Below are positions 53,700-64,000 of a stretch of DNA of 64,000 nt, piece after piece; position 1 is the stretch's first letter, and every line of letters starts with the position of its first letter. Position numbers and translations under genes: made by a program. The DNA comes from Muscardinus avellanarius (Eukaryota; Chordata; Mammalia; Rodentia; Gliridae). The stretch is from positions 16,162,131 to 16,226,130 of the forward strand of contig OY726576.1 in the NCBI GenBank assembly GCA_963383645.1, given 5' to 3'. Below the pieces are notes generated by a model, which was given only the letters and a program-made list of their open reading frames with translations, was not told where the DNA came from and searched no databases.

Positions 53700-55328
53700 C
53701 AAATACCGATCCCACTCTTGATGTCCCCATTTGTGGCCTGGCACACATATGTCTTCTTGCCCGAGTGTGTCCTCTGGTGGATGATGAGGCGGAACTTCCG
53801 GCTAAAGCCTCTGTCACACTCACTGCACACATATGGCTTCTCGCCTGAGAGTGTCCTCTGGTGGATGATGAGCTGCAACTTCCGGCTGAAACTTTTTCCA
53901 CACTCACTGCATACATACGGCTTCTCATCTTAGTGTGTCCTCTGGTGTCTGGTGAGTATGGACTTCAGGCTTAAGCCGTTGCCACACTCACTGCACACGT
54001 AGGGGTTCTCGTCCGAGTGTGTCCTCTGGTCAATGATGAGGTGGGACTTACGTTTACAGCCTTGCCCACACTCGTGGCACAGATATGGCTTCTCACCTGA
54101 GAGTACCCTCTGGTGGTAGATGAGTTTGGACTTCTGGCTGAGTCCTTTGCCGCAGTCCTGGCACATGTACAGCTTCTCGCCTGAGTGCGTCATCTGGTGG
54201 ATAATGAGGGGGGACTTTTGGTTGAAGCCTTTGCCACACTCACTGCACACATATGGCTTCTCACCAGAGTGTGTCCTCTGGTGGATGATGAGGTGGGACT
54301 TACGGTTAAAGCCTCACCCACATTCTTGGCACACATAGGGCTTCTTGCCTGAGTGCGTCTTCTGGTGGATGATGAGGGAGGACTTCTCGCTGAAGCCTTT
54401 GCCACACTCACTGCACACGTAGGGCTTCTCGCCCGAGTGTGTCCTCTGGTGGATGATGAGGTAGGACTTACGGCTGAAGCCTTTGCCACACTCACTGCAC
54501 ACATAGGGCTTCTCGCCCGAGTGTGTCCTCTGGTGGATGATGAGGTAGGACTTCTGGCAGAAGCCTTTGCCACACTCACTGCACACGTAGGGCTTCTCGC
54601 CCGAGTGTGTACTCTGGTGGTTGACGAGGTGGTAATTCCGTCTGAAGCCTTTGCCGCACTCACTGCACACGTAGGGCTTCTCGCCCGAGTGTGTCCTCTG
54701 GTGGATGATGAGGTGGGACTTACGGTTAAAGCCTCGCCCGCATTCATTGCACATGTAGGGCTTCTCGCCTGAGTGGATAATCTGGTGTCTAACCAAGGTC
54801 GACTTCAGAGTAAAACCTTTGCCGCAGTCTTGGCACACAAACGGCTTCCCGCCCAAGTGTGTCCTCTGGTGGATGGTGAGAATAAACTTCAGCCTGAAGC
54901 TTCGCCCGCACTCTTGGCACACATACGGCTTCTCGCCTGAGTGCGTCCTCTGGTGGATGATGAGGGAGGCCTTCCATGTAAAGCGTCGCCAGCACTCGCC
55001 ACACACAAAGGGCTTCTTCCACAAGTGCAGCTTCTGGTGCCTGGTCAGGCACGTCTTCAGACTGAAGCCCTTCCCACACACACCGCACACGTATGGCTTC
55101 TCCACCGAGTGTGTCCTCCGGTGACTGAGCAGGCCGGTCATCTTGCTGGAACGCAGTCTGCGCTGGCCACAGGCAACTGCTCCAAGACCTAGGCCTTCTG
55201 CCCTCCTCAGCACTTTGTCAGAGTCTTTGGGGGTCCTCGTCTGAGCCGGGCTCTCCTCCATCCCCAGTGCTCTGATGTGATGCTGGGAGCTACCTGGTGG
55301 CCTCTGGGGTGGCCTGGGAAATTCTCCA
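53700..55328 (-). pseudogene. Pseudogene E: truncated ZNF133-like zinc-finger exon
   Basis: The exon is cut at 55,328 within the linker (just after the codons for GEF), so it lacks its splice acceptor and N-terminal linker. An open run (55,261-54,314) holds the linker part [16 protein letters not shown] and nine fingers, then a TGA inside finger 10. Further fingers continue (54,250-53,930 and 53,878-53,700) with defects, including HQRVL and IDQRTH in place of zinc ligands and a TAA near 53,933. Its 3' part lies inside the inverted repeat. Confidence 0.85.
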
Positions 55329-55690
55329 GTGCCACGAGTGTGGGCAAGGCTGTAAACGTAAGTCCCACCTCATCATCGACCAGAGGACACACTTGGGCGA
55401 GAACCCCTGCGTGTGCAGTGAGTGTGGAACGGCTTAAGCCTGAAGTCCATACTCACCAGACACCAGAGGACACACTAAGATGAGAAGCCGTATGTATGCA
55501 GTGAGTGTGGAAAAAGTTTCAGCCAGAAGTTGCAGCTCATCATCCACCAGAGGACACTCTCAGGCGAGAAGCCATATGTGTGCAGTGAGTGTGACAGAGG
55601 CTTTAGCCAGAAGTTCCGCCTCATCATCCACCAGAGGACACACTCGGGCAAGAAGACATATGTGTGCCAGGCCACAAATGGGGACGTCAA
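55329..55690 (+). pseudogene. Inverted copy of pseudogene E 3' fingers
   Basis: Begins mid-finger at the palindrome junction (GTGCCACGAGTGTGGGCAAG). Two fingers are complete ([12 protein letters not shown] and [12 protein letters not shown] types) and the last ends [11 protein letters not shown]. Not translatable as a gene. Confidence 0.75.
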
Positions 55691-57399
55691 GAATGGGATC
55701 GGTATTTGCAACACGGCATGCACAAAGAAATATTGCAGATAATTAAACCCAGATGCTTCCCCTAATCAGCAATAACTAGGAGGATAGGAGCAAGAGGAAG
55801 TGGTCGAGCTATAGAAAGGGCCCTATAGTGAAGCAATTAAGGTGACCAATCAGAGGGTATGGAATAGGGGAGGATGGAGCCTCTTTAAAAAGCAGGAGGA
55901 ACATAAACAAATGTATCAAAGTTAATCACCAAACAAGCATGGGATCGAGGGAGGGGGAGGGAATGGGATGGGGCTGGATGAGGGCTAATTGGATGATGTG
56001 TGCTTGTATATCCTCTCAAGTCTTGTATTCCAATGTGATGTATGATTACAATGCACCAATAAAAATAATTTTTAAAAAATTTGGCTGGCTTAAAGAAAGC
56101 AGAGCCCCGAGGGAAAGTGTTGTCTCTGGCCAAAGTACTCCCCCACTCCTAGATATTCTTTCATAACTATTATTCTTTTGGTAATGATTCTTTTAACTTT
56201 CCACACGAATTGCTCCGGTGATATAAGATCAGGACTGTGAGAGAAACTGAGTCTGTGGAAAATAAATTTTCTAGTAATTTGTCTAAGCCTCTAAACACCC
56301 TCGGCTTTGCTCAAAGACGTAATTCTAGTCAGAATTCAGATCCTGTGGAAGCATTCCTGCTACAGCAATTACAAATGCAGAATTCCTCCCTATCTGTGAC
56401 CTTCATTCTAATCATTATAATACAGCAGAGAGCTAGGAGGAATCTTGACCTTTGCACCTAGTGATAGCACTGCCTGGAGACAGGGCGACACCACCTTGTT
56501 AAAATAGTTATGACAGAACAAAAGACTGATATAATAAAAACTTCATGTTGTTTTTTGGGCCCTGTCTACTAAAATATATTTTCAGTGTTTAATAGGGTGA
56601 AGCGTTCAGACAGCAGATGGTATTGCAGACAAAATCCAACAGACATTCATCAAAATCCTCTAAATCATCATAAATGTACACGGATTTCCCTACGCCAACT
56701 ACACGTATGAAAGCTGGAATCTCCGACTTCGTCCCCATTCAGTTCAAAGGAGGTTGCTAGACAGAGAAGGACTTTGGACTAAGCCCTAGGAATAAAAGGT
56801 TTCAAAAGGGTTAAAGAAAACTCTCAAAAACTGAATTCTTCAAGGGATTTTGGATGTGACTTTTGTTCCTCTGGAATTTGCCCACTAAAAGCCTCTGCAG
56901 CTGCAAGGCCAAGGCAAGGCCAAAGGGGCTGACTTGAAGCACAAGACCCACCTGGAGGGTCACGGGACTGATTTCAATCACAAAGACCTGGGCTGTCACA
57001 GGCCTTGCTTTTGTCTTGTTCAGGGTTGGTGATTTACATGTATATCTCACTATTGTTTTTTGGGTGTTTGCACTTTACTACTAGGGAATCACGGGGAAAT
57101 AGGGAAGTACAAAAAATCTTGTGCCTAGAATACAGTGTCAATTGCACAAGAGGCATTTGTCCGTGTCAATCGTTTCAGATTTTTTTTTTCCCGGAGAGGT
57201 ATCTCCACTTTTAGCGTCGTGAACAGGAACTTAAAGGAGTTTATTTCATAAAAAAGGGAAAAAATCGCTGCAGAGAAGTGGCTGCAGAACTATAACCGAA
57301 ACCTTTGCCCACCTTTCTGAGAAACTCAGTCCCGAACGGACTCAGTGCCCATATTCAGTGCCCAGCTGAGCCAGTCTGCCGCAACTTCCCACCCATGTG

Positions 57400-57592
57400 A
57401 AGACGCACTTGGCGAGAAGCCATATGTGCCTCGAGTGCGGCAGGTGAGGCTTTAGGTGGAAGTCCCACTTCATTGTCCACGAGAAAAAGCACTGCAGAGA
57501 GAAGCCGGACGTGTGCCACGAGTGCAGCAAAGGCTTCAGCCAGGAGTCCATCTCTGTTGGACACTAGTGGACACACTCGAAGGAATAGCCGT
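57400..57592 (+). pseudogene. ZNF133-like C-terminal finger relic, right arm
   Basis: Mirror of 51.84-52.02 kb. It keeps about 20 bp more (GCCATATGTGCCTCGAGTGC) than the left copy, showing the left copy has a small deletion. Confidence 0.7.
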
Positions 57593-58516
57593 AGTGGAGG
57601 TCACTGTTTAGCATTTACTTTCCTTTGGGGATCATCTCAGCGAGAGCGAGACTGACCTCTAGTGGAGGTTAATGTATTGAATTATACTTTTCTTTGGGGA
57701 TCATTTCAGCGAGTTTAGACTCCACTGTAGTGGAGGTTAATGTATTGCATTTTACTTTTCTTTGGGGATCATCTCAGCGAGAGCTGACTGCCCTCTAGTG
57801 GAGCTTACTCTTTTTCATTTTACTTTTCTTTGGGGATCATTTCAGTGAGAAAACACTGCCCTCTATTGGAAGTTAATGTTTTGCATTATTCTTTTCTTTG
57901 GGGATCTTCTCAGTGAGAATGAGACGGCCCTCGAGTGGAGGTTAGTATTTTGCATTAAACTTTTCTTTGGGGATCATTTCAGTGACTGCGAGACTGCCCT
58001 CTAGTGGAGGTCAATGTATTGCATTGTACTTTTCTTTGGGGATCATTTCAGCGACGAGACTGCCCTCTAGTGGAGGTTAATGTACTGAATTACTCTTTGG
58101 GGATCATCTCAGCAAGAACAACACTGCCCTCTAATGGAAGGTAATGTTTTGCATTATACTTTTCTTTGGGGATCTTCTCAGTGAGAGTGAGACGGCCCTC
58201 TAGTGGAAGTTAATGTTTTGCATTATACTTTTCCTTGGGGATCATTTCAGCGACGAGACTGCCCTCTACTGGAGGTCAATGTATTGCATTTTACTTTTCT
58301 TTGGGGATAATTTCAGCGAGAACGAGACTGCCCTCTACTGGAGGTTAATGTATTGCATTTTACTTTCTTTGGGGATCATCTCAGCGACTGCGAGACTGCC
58401 CTCTAGTGGATGTTACTGTATTGCATTATACTTTTCTTTAGGAATCATCACAGCGAGAACGAGACTGCCCAGGAGTGGAGCTTAATGTACTGCATTATAC
58501 TTTTCTTTGGGGATTT
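57593..58516 (-). repeat. Tandem array 3: CTCF-core-like motifs in minus orientation
   Basis: Mirror of array 2, about 13 units. On the plus strand cores read CTGCCCTCTAGTGG or CTGCCCTCTACTGG; six match the consensus exactly (near 57,788; 57,988; 58,059; 58,258; 58,328; 58,395). It points toward arrays 1 and 2, giving a convergent layout. Confidence 0.85.
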
Positions 58517-58745
58517 TTTTTTTGGTGGTACTGGGGTTGCTGGAAGCCCTTCAACCTCCGGGTTTCACTCCCAGAACTTTTTTACATTTTTTATTTGGAA
58601 ACAGGGTCTCCTAAGCCAGCGCGCGCGGCTGGCTTCGATCCTGCGCGATCCTCCTGTCTCTGCCTCCCAAGCGCAGGGATTACAAGCGTGCGCCACCATG
58701 CCTGGCATGGGGATTATTTTTTGATTGATCAAAATTCATTGCAGC

Positions 58746-59221
58746 GGGGCGTGGTGGCGCACGTTTGTAATCCCTGCGCTTGGGAGGCAGAGACAGGAGG
58801 ATCACGCAGGTTCGAAGCCAGCCTAGCTGGCTTAAGAGACCCTGTTTCAAAAAAAAAGTATAATATAGGTCTGGGAATTTAGCCCGGAGGTAGAAGGGTT
58901 TCCAGGAACCCCAGTACCCCCCCCAAAAAAAAACCCTCTGCAACAATGCACCAATAAAAAAATTAAAAACAAGCTGAGCATGGTGGCGTACGCTTGTAAT
59001 CCCCGCGCTTGGGAGGCTGAGACAGGAGGATCACGCAGGTTCGAAGCCAGCCACGCTGGCTTAAGAGACCCTGTTTCCAAATTTTAAAAAAGTATAAAAT
59101 AGGTCTTGGAGGTGGAAGGGCTTCCAGGAACCCCAGTACCACCAAAAAAAAAAAAAAGTCTGGGAGTATAGTCCAGAGGTAGAAAGCCCCTGGGTTCCTC
59201 CCCCAGTACCACACACACACA

Positions 59222-59266
<45 letters not shown>

Positions 59267-60190
59267 AAAATTGCCATCCTCCTGTCCCAGCCTCCTAAGT
59301 GCTAGGAATATGAGTGTGTGCCACACCTGTCTTGAATTTTTCATTTTGAAGCAGAGTCTCACTAAGTTACGGAGCCCTTGCTAAGTTGCTGAGGCTGGCC
59401 TTGAACCTGTGATTCTCCTGTCTCAGCCTCCCGGAACTAGGGTTTTCTTGAATCATGGCTGGATTTGGTGCAAAAGCCCAATAATGGCATCTTAAACAAG
59501 GAGACTGTTTCTTCTAAAGAAACAGCGCTGTGAGATCAGAACGTAGCGTTTTCCACAGTACCGATACTCATACCACCTTCTACCTTGCTGATTTGTTCAA
59601 CACGCCCTTGCTTCCTCCTCCTCCTCCTCCTCCTCCTCCTCCTCTTCTTCTTCCTCTTCCTCTTCTTTTGTGGCACTGGGGATGGAATCTAGGGGCATTC
59701 GACCTCCAAGTGACATCCCCAGCCCTATTTTTTATTCTTTATTTATTTTTGGTGGTACTAGGGCTGGAACCCAGGGGCTTTCTACCTCCAGGATATACTC
59801 ACAGACCTATTTTATATTTTATTTGGAAACAGGGTCTCACTAAGTTGCTGAGAGCCTCACTAAGTAGCTGAGGCTGGCTTCGAACCCGTGCAATCCTCCT
59901 GTCTAAGGCTCCCAAGCGATGGAATTACAAGCGTGCGCCACCATGCTCAGTTTGCACAACCCTTTTTGTTTTGTTTTGTTTTTTTGGTGGTCCTCGGGCT
60001 CCTGGAAGCCCTTCTACCTCCGTACTACACTCCCAGACCTATTTTATATTTTATATTTCATTTGGAAACAGGATCTCTTACGCCAACTCGGCTGGCTTCG
60101 AACCTGCGCGATCCTCCTGTCTTCGCCTCCCAAGCGCGGGGATTACAAGCGTGCGCCACCACTCCCGGCTTGCAGGACCCTTTCTGAGGA
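58746..60190. repeat. SINE cluster with (CA)n and (CCT)n downstream of SETMAR
   Basis: Plus SINEs at about 58,746-58,930, 58,975-59,150 and an ID-like piece to 59,210; (CA)n at 59,211-59,262; minus SINEs at about 59,275-59,440, 59,660-59,945 and 59,975-60,172; (CCT)n at 59,610-59,645. No gene. Confidence 0.8.
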
Positions 60191-60518
60191 TCACCTTGGA
60201 GTGTGGCCTGCTAGGATTGCTTCCCCTACCCCGGCCGTCACATACACATTTTTGCTTATAGGATGAAAGAAGAGAAGGGCAAGATACCCAACTTAAGGAC
60301 ACACAATTTTTTGCTTTTATCCTGCAAGCAATAAAACACTTAGTCGCGTCTAACTGGGAAAGCGAGTATTCTGAACAGTTATGTATCTATGTAAAAACGA
60401 AGAGGAAAAGAAAGCAACCAGGCATGGTGGGATGCGTTTGCAGTCTCGGTACGGATTGGATTCGGTGCGAGAGCCCAGTACTGGTAGCTTCAACCAGGAG
60501 ACTGTTTCTCCTAAAAGA
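60191..60518 (-). other. Presumed SETMAR 3' untranslated/downstream region
   Basis: Unique DNA. 60,450-60,545 is an imperfect repeat of 59,455-59,545 (shared GGAGACTGTTTCT and GCTGTGAGATC blocks). On the minus strand no clear AATAAA was found close to the stop; the candidate TTTTATT-type signals near 60,330 are weak. Confidence 0.4.
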
Positions 60519-61652
60519 TCAGAGCTGTGAGATCCGAGCGTGGACTGGGAGGCTGAGCCAGTAGGGGCGCGGATTCGAAGCCAGCCTCTGCCTGCACTCT
60601 TCCTGATGGACACCTGGCTGAGGGCAGTACAGTGAACCGTCAAAAGGCAGGAACCCGGCACACACTGCGGCCCCGCAGGAGCAGGGTTTCCGCAGCTGCC
60701 CGCCCTGGGGCCTCTCTTCTTCGCCCCCTTCCACGGGGTTGAGGAACCTTCCCGAATAGTCGTAAGAGAGCTCTTCTCCCGGGCCAATGGCTGTGGCTGC
60801 GAAGAGGGCCAGTTTAGGTACCATCGAGTCGACTCGGACGGGGACCATGACCAGGTTGGGCTGGCAGGAGTGGTTCAGGAACCGGCCGGCGTTGCCGATG
60901 GACGTGGGGTCCACGAAGGTCTCCAGGACCGGCCCGCCATATATGTGCTCCCTGACGGCGATGATGTAGTTGGGGTCCTGCCTCTTCTGCGAGTGAGTTC
61001 TCCTCCACGCTTCCGAGGCGCCCAGGACCTCGCCGGCGTATTCACAGACGAATCTCCCTTTGGGTATCAACTCCAGGGTCCGCAGCCCCCAGCCCTTTCC
61101 GTCCGTCTTGAACACCTGCAGGCGGAACTGCAGCCCCCTCTGGACCACTCTGTTTGTGCAATGGTCCGCACACTGGCACAGGGCGTTGCATTCAAAGACG
61201 GGCCTGGAGTACTTGGCTCCCGGGCCTAGCACCCTGAGGCACAAGTGCTCGTCATAGTTCTCGTCCTGGCGGAGGCAGGGGCAAGAGCCGGGGAGGCAGG
61301 GGGCGGCGCCGCACCTGCAGCCGGGAAAGGTTATCTGAGTGGGGTCCGTGGCTGCTCCAGGTCCCATGACGTGATCCGGGGTGTACTGTCAACATAGAAA
61401 CGGTGCAAGTCAGCGTGAGACACGCCAGCAAAAGTACAAATAGAGCCGGGCGTGGCGGCGCACGCTTGTCATCCCAGCATTCGGAAGGCCGAGACAGGAG
61501 GATCACGGTTCTCAGACAGCCTCACTACTTAGCGAGGCCCTTTGCAACTCAGTGAGACCCTGTTTCAAAATAAAGAATAAAAAAAAGTAGGGTTGGGAGT
61601 GTCGTTCGGAGGTAGAATGCCCCTTGGTTCCATCTCGGTACTGAAAGAAAAA

Positions 61653-61724
<72 letters not shown>

Positions 61725-62059
61725 ATATAATAGACAAATATTTTCATTATTATTAGTTTTATTATTGGTGGTACTGGGGTTCCTGGAAACCCTTCTACCT
61801 CCGGGCTGCACTCCCAGACATATTTTATATATATATTTTTGGAAACAGGGTCTCTTAAGGCAGCACAGCTGGCTTCGAACCAGATTGATCCTCCTGTCTC
61901 CGCCTCCCAAGTGCAGGGATTACAGGTGCGCGCCACCACGCCCGGCAACAAGTATTATTTTCATGTGCATTTTGGAAACTATAACGAGTGCAGCAAAACC
62001 CATGGCTTTATGGACAGTAATGATTATGATGATTCTAAAAAGAATAGTTATATAAATTA

Positions 62060-62099
<40 letters not shown>

Positions 62100-63690
62100 T
62101 TGTTAGTGCTGGGGTTCCTGGAAGCCCTTCTACCTCCAGGCTACACTCTCAGACCTATTTTTATATTTTTATTTGGAAACAGGGTCTATTTAGCCAGCGA
62201 GGCCGAACCAGCGTGATCCTCCTTTCTAAGCCTCCCAAGCGCGGGGATTACCAGCGTGTGCCACCACGCCTGGCGTTTATTCTTAAATGAGTTAATTTCA
62301 TCCTTAAAATAAAGTGAGTTCTTTTATTTCATTTTGCGGGTCTGGGGATGGAACCGAGGGGCATTCTACCTCCGAGCTACACCCCTAGCCATATTTTTTA
62401 TTCTCGATTAGGAAACAGGGTCTCACCATGTTACAGAGGACCTTACTAAGTAGCCCAGGCTGTCTGCGAACTGCGATCCTCCTGGATCTCAGCCTCCTAA
62501 GTGCTGGAATTACAAGCATGTGCCACCACGCCCAGCCATTTTTAGTTTTTTGGGCTGGGAGATGGGGGTCTGGCTGTGTTGCTGAGACTGGCCTCAATTA
62601 ATGAAACTCCTGCCTAATTCCTGAGTAGCCAGAATTAGAGGCCTAGACCGCGGAGTCCAGTTTAAATGAGTTAACCTCAATACATACATCAGGCCAATAG
62701 TTCTCCAAACTGCAGGTGTGAAGAGAGCTGCTATGATTTAAACTGTACCCTGGAGGGCTTGAAGGCTTTGCAGAAGCTAATTTAGATTTGCCCAAGAATT
62801 CCAAGCAAGAGGAAGGCATCAGCCTCGGCCAGGCGTAACTTCTTAGAGCCGTTATTTATTTATTTTTTAACATCAGGCAGACTCATTAATAGGTCTTAAC
62901 CCTTATTCTACATATAAGACTTTGGAGAACAGAGAGGTAAATGATTTTCTGTGGATGCTTCACCGTGTTGTCAACAAAAAGTTGGACAAAAAGGGATCCT
63001 TGACGTCAAGGAATCACCAGCCTACAGACTGCAGAGGGCAAAACCCTTGCGAAGGTCTGACGACAGGTTTATAAAGACCTCAGCCTGTGCCTCTTAAGAA
63101 CTTTGCACGTGCCAACAGCTCTGAAACTGGATAAGGAAAAGGTGGGGAGGAATTTTAAAATGCCACCTGTGGACGCCTCACCCCTACCAGAGCAGCCGCC
63201 GAGCCCCGCCCTGCAGCCTAGCCCCGCCCCCGGGGCCGCGCGCGGCTCTCGGGCACATAGCCACGCCCCTACGCGGCTAGCCCCGCCTCTACCCAGGAGG
63301 ATGCCAGCCCCGCCCTGTGGGGGTTGCTTGCCACTCCCACGTACCTAGCCCCGCCCCTCACTGGATAGGCACGCCCCTCCCTGGGAGGGCAGCACGCAGT
63401 CTCTTGGGCGCCTGGCCCCGCCCCCTGGTTAGCCCCGCCCCTGAGGGGAGGGCAGCACGAGGCTGTCTCCGGCATCTAGCCCCGCCCCCTGGCTAACCAC
63501 GCCTCTACCAGGGAGAGTGGAAAGCAGAGTGGGGGGGCATCTATTCCCGCCCCCTGACTAGCCACCCCCTTACCTGGAAGGGCGCTGGCCCCGCCCCCGG
63601 CGGCCACACGGTCACGGGCAAGTTCTCCAGGCCTCCCGCTATATCCAGATGATCTATTTGAGCCGCAGGTGTCCCTTCAGAGGCTGCCAT
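60519..63690 (-). CDS. SETMAR: SETMAR-like histone-lysine methyltransferase (SET part only, no mariner domain)
   Basis: Two coding exons: 63,690-63,574 (39 codons) and 61,385-60,519 (288 codons plus stop), joined in phase 0 (APAPFQ/YTPDHVMGPG) for about 327 residues. Pre-SET cysteines lie at about residues 62-115. The SET domain carries GWG (about 137-139), NHSCQPN (about 210-216) and ELSYDY (about 244-249), and a post-SET CSCGAAVC follows (about 274-281). All key motifs are intact. SETMAR-type SET domains methylate histone H3, with K36 and K4 reported. The mariner transposase fusion is restricted to anthropoid primates and is absent here. The last about 35 residues after SLYCP do not look conserved and may be read-through beyond an exon end. 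Confidence 0.85.
61380..63573 (-). other. SETMAR intron 1
   Basis: About 2.2 kb. Donor CAG/GTAAGG at 63,573 and acceptor TTGACAG before 61,385. It holds SINEs (plus at about 61,446-61,640; minus at about 61,765-61,947, 62,100-62,275 and 62,335-62,537), an (AT)n run (61,660-61,735), (TTA)n (62,063-62,100) and, next to exon 1, the GC-box array. Confidence 0.75.
63175..63600. promoter_or_regulatory. GC-box-rich, degenerate tandem region in SETMAR intron 1
   Basis: About 13 CCCCGCCC/CACGCCCC-type boxes (SP/KLF sites) in 420 bp, for example near 63,202, 63,222, 63,349, 63,413, 63,431, 63,478 and 63,587, spaced within 60-70 bp degenerate units that also repeat GGGAGGGCAGCACG. Likely part of the SETMAR CpG-island promoter. 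Not present next to the orphan exon at 50.5 kb. Confidence 0.7.
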
Positions 63691-63890
63691 CCCAGAAGGT
63701 CACTTCCTGTCTTTAACTTCCGCGACACCGGGCCGCCCGGTGCCGAGCCTCCTTCCCTGACAGGCGGGCGCCTCGCGGAGGATGCTGGGACCTGTAGTCC
63801 GCGGCCGCGCGGCCTCACGGGAGTTGTAGTTTGCACGGCCTCAGCAGAGGCCTGAGGGGGCGTGGGCTTGCTGCACTTGTTTGGAGGGCA
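63691..63890 (-). promoter_or_regulatory. SETMAR promoter
   Basis: Immediately upstream of the start codon. On the minus strand it has ZNF143/THAP11-type boxes (ACTACAGGTCCCAGCATCC near 63,800 and ACTACAACTCCCGTGAGGC near 63,831) and CGGAAGTTAAAGACAGGAAG with two ETS-like cores near 63,705-63,722. TATA-less and GC-rich. Confidence 0.7.
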
Positions 63891-64000
63891 CAGTCATCTG
63901 CACTGGGTAGAGGGCCCGTGTAGAGGGCTGCTCAAAAAGTGGTTACGAGCTAAGCACTGTGGCACACACCTGCAATCCCGGTTCTAGAGACTCTGTGTCA
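63880..64000. other. Start of another KRAB-ZNF intron duplicon at the window edge
   Basis: From GAGGGCACAGTCATCTGCAC on, the sequence follows 35,417-35,530 (and 8,656-8,770) to the last base. The next KRAB-ZNF unit therefore probably continues to the right, with KRAB exons expected on the minus strand upstream of SETMAR. Confidence 0.7.

Larger units (their letters stand above)
50674..54080. repeat. Left arm of a large inverted repeat
   Basis: Runs from CTGCAATGAATTTTGATC to GCCCACACTCGTGGCAC and is mirrored by 55,329-58,745. In order it holds a SINE, tandem array 2, a ZF relic, ERV-leader-like DNA, an L1-like 3' end and the 3' part of ZF pseudogene E. Arm lengths are about 3,407 and 3,417 bp, the spacer about 1,248 bp. 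Confidence 0.85.
55329..58745. repeat. Right arm of the large inverted repeat
   Basis: Mirror of 50,674-54,080. Contents from left to right: plus-strand finger fragments (55,329-55,690), the shared segment and L1-like 3' end (55,690-56,080), ERV-leader-like DNA (56,090-57,370), a ZF relic (57,400-57,590), tandem array 3 and a SINE. Confidence 0.85.

Noticed and set aside
60519..63690. Mariner transposase moiety of SETMAR
   Set aside because: No transposase motif is seen downstream of the SET exon; the fusion is known only in anthropoid primates.

Overview
This window is nuclear DNA from a rodent, most likely a squirrel-family species (Sciuridae). The evidence is dozens of dimeric SINEs in which a B1/7SL-like half (GCCGGGCGTGGTGGCGCACG-type head) is joined to a tRNA-Ala/ID-like half (GTAGCTCAGAGGTAGAATGC-type), plus a rodent-style L1, class II endogenous retrovirus (ERV) pieces, a KRAB zinc-finger cluster and SETMAR. 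Genes have mammalian introns, so single open frames show exons only.

Layout. (1) 1-5.6 kb: the first bases of a ZNF133-like zinc-finger exon on the minus strand, a composite L1 insertion, and a promoter/5'-exon duplicon fused to intron sequence with the KRAB exons missing. (2) 5.6-19.4 kb: gene A (minus; 5' exon ~14.6 kb, KRAB-A 11.7 kb, KRAB-B 10.4 kb, 23-finger exon 8.04-5.60 kb), head-to-head with pseudogene B (plus). (3) 19.4-22.5 kb: a GC-rich minisatellite, SINEs and a duplicated flank. (4) 22.5-31.7 kb: a rearranged class II ERV with both LTRs, remnants of gag, pol and env, and inside it a 68-70 bp tandem array carrying CTCF-like motifs, GGT/GAT microsatellites and two foreign LTRs. 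(5) 31.7-47.9 kb: a second direct copy of the A/B unit: gene C (minus, 20 fingers) and ZF exon D (plus, 24 fingers, no KRAB exon of its own), each followed by a decayed ZNF133-type C-terminal region. The spacer between the two ZF exons is 9,261 bp in copy 1 and 9,257 bp in copy 2. (6) 48.0-50.7 kb: a solo LTR, an inverted copy of the 20.4-22.5 kb flank, and an orphan copy of SETMAR exon 1 with its promoter. (7) 50.67-58.74 kb: a 3.4-kb-arm inverted repeat around a truncated ZF pseudogene E; each arm carries one CTCF-like array, so the two arrays face each other. (8) 58.7-64 kb: SINEs, then SETMAR on the minus strand (SET exon 61,385-60,519; exon 1 63,690-63,574) with a GC-box-rich intron. The right edge re-enters ZNF-unit intron sequence.

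How it fits together. The locus is a young, actively rearranging KRAB-ZNF segmental-duplication cluster. KRAB-ZNF proteins typically silence retroelements through TRIM28, and this cluster is itself interleaved with ERV and L1 sequence. The strongest observations are the three arrays of CTCF-core-like sites in convergent orientation, one ERV integration site seen in three states (empty, provirus, solo LTR), a shared loss of the canonical KRAB-A splice donor with an in-frame GT nine bases on, and the duplicated SETMAR promoter/exon 1. Gene names rest on recognition of sequence, and all splice structures are inferred from consensus sites and reading phase.
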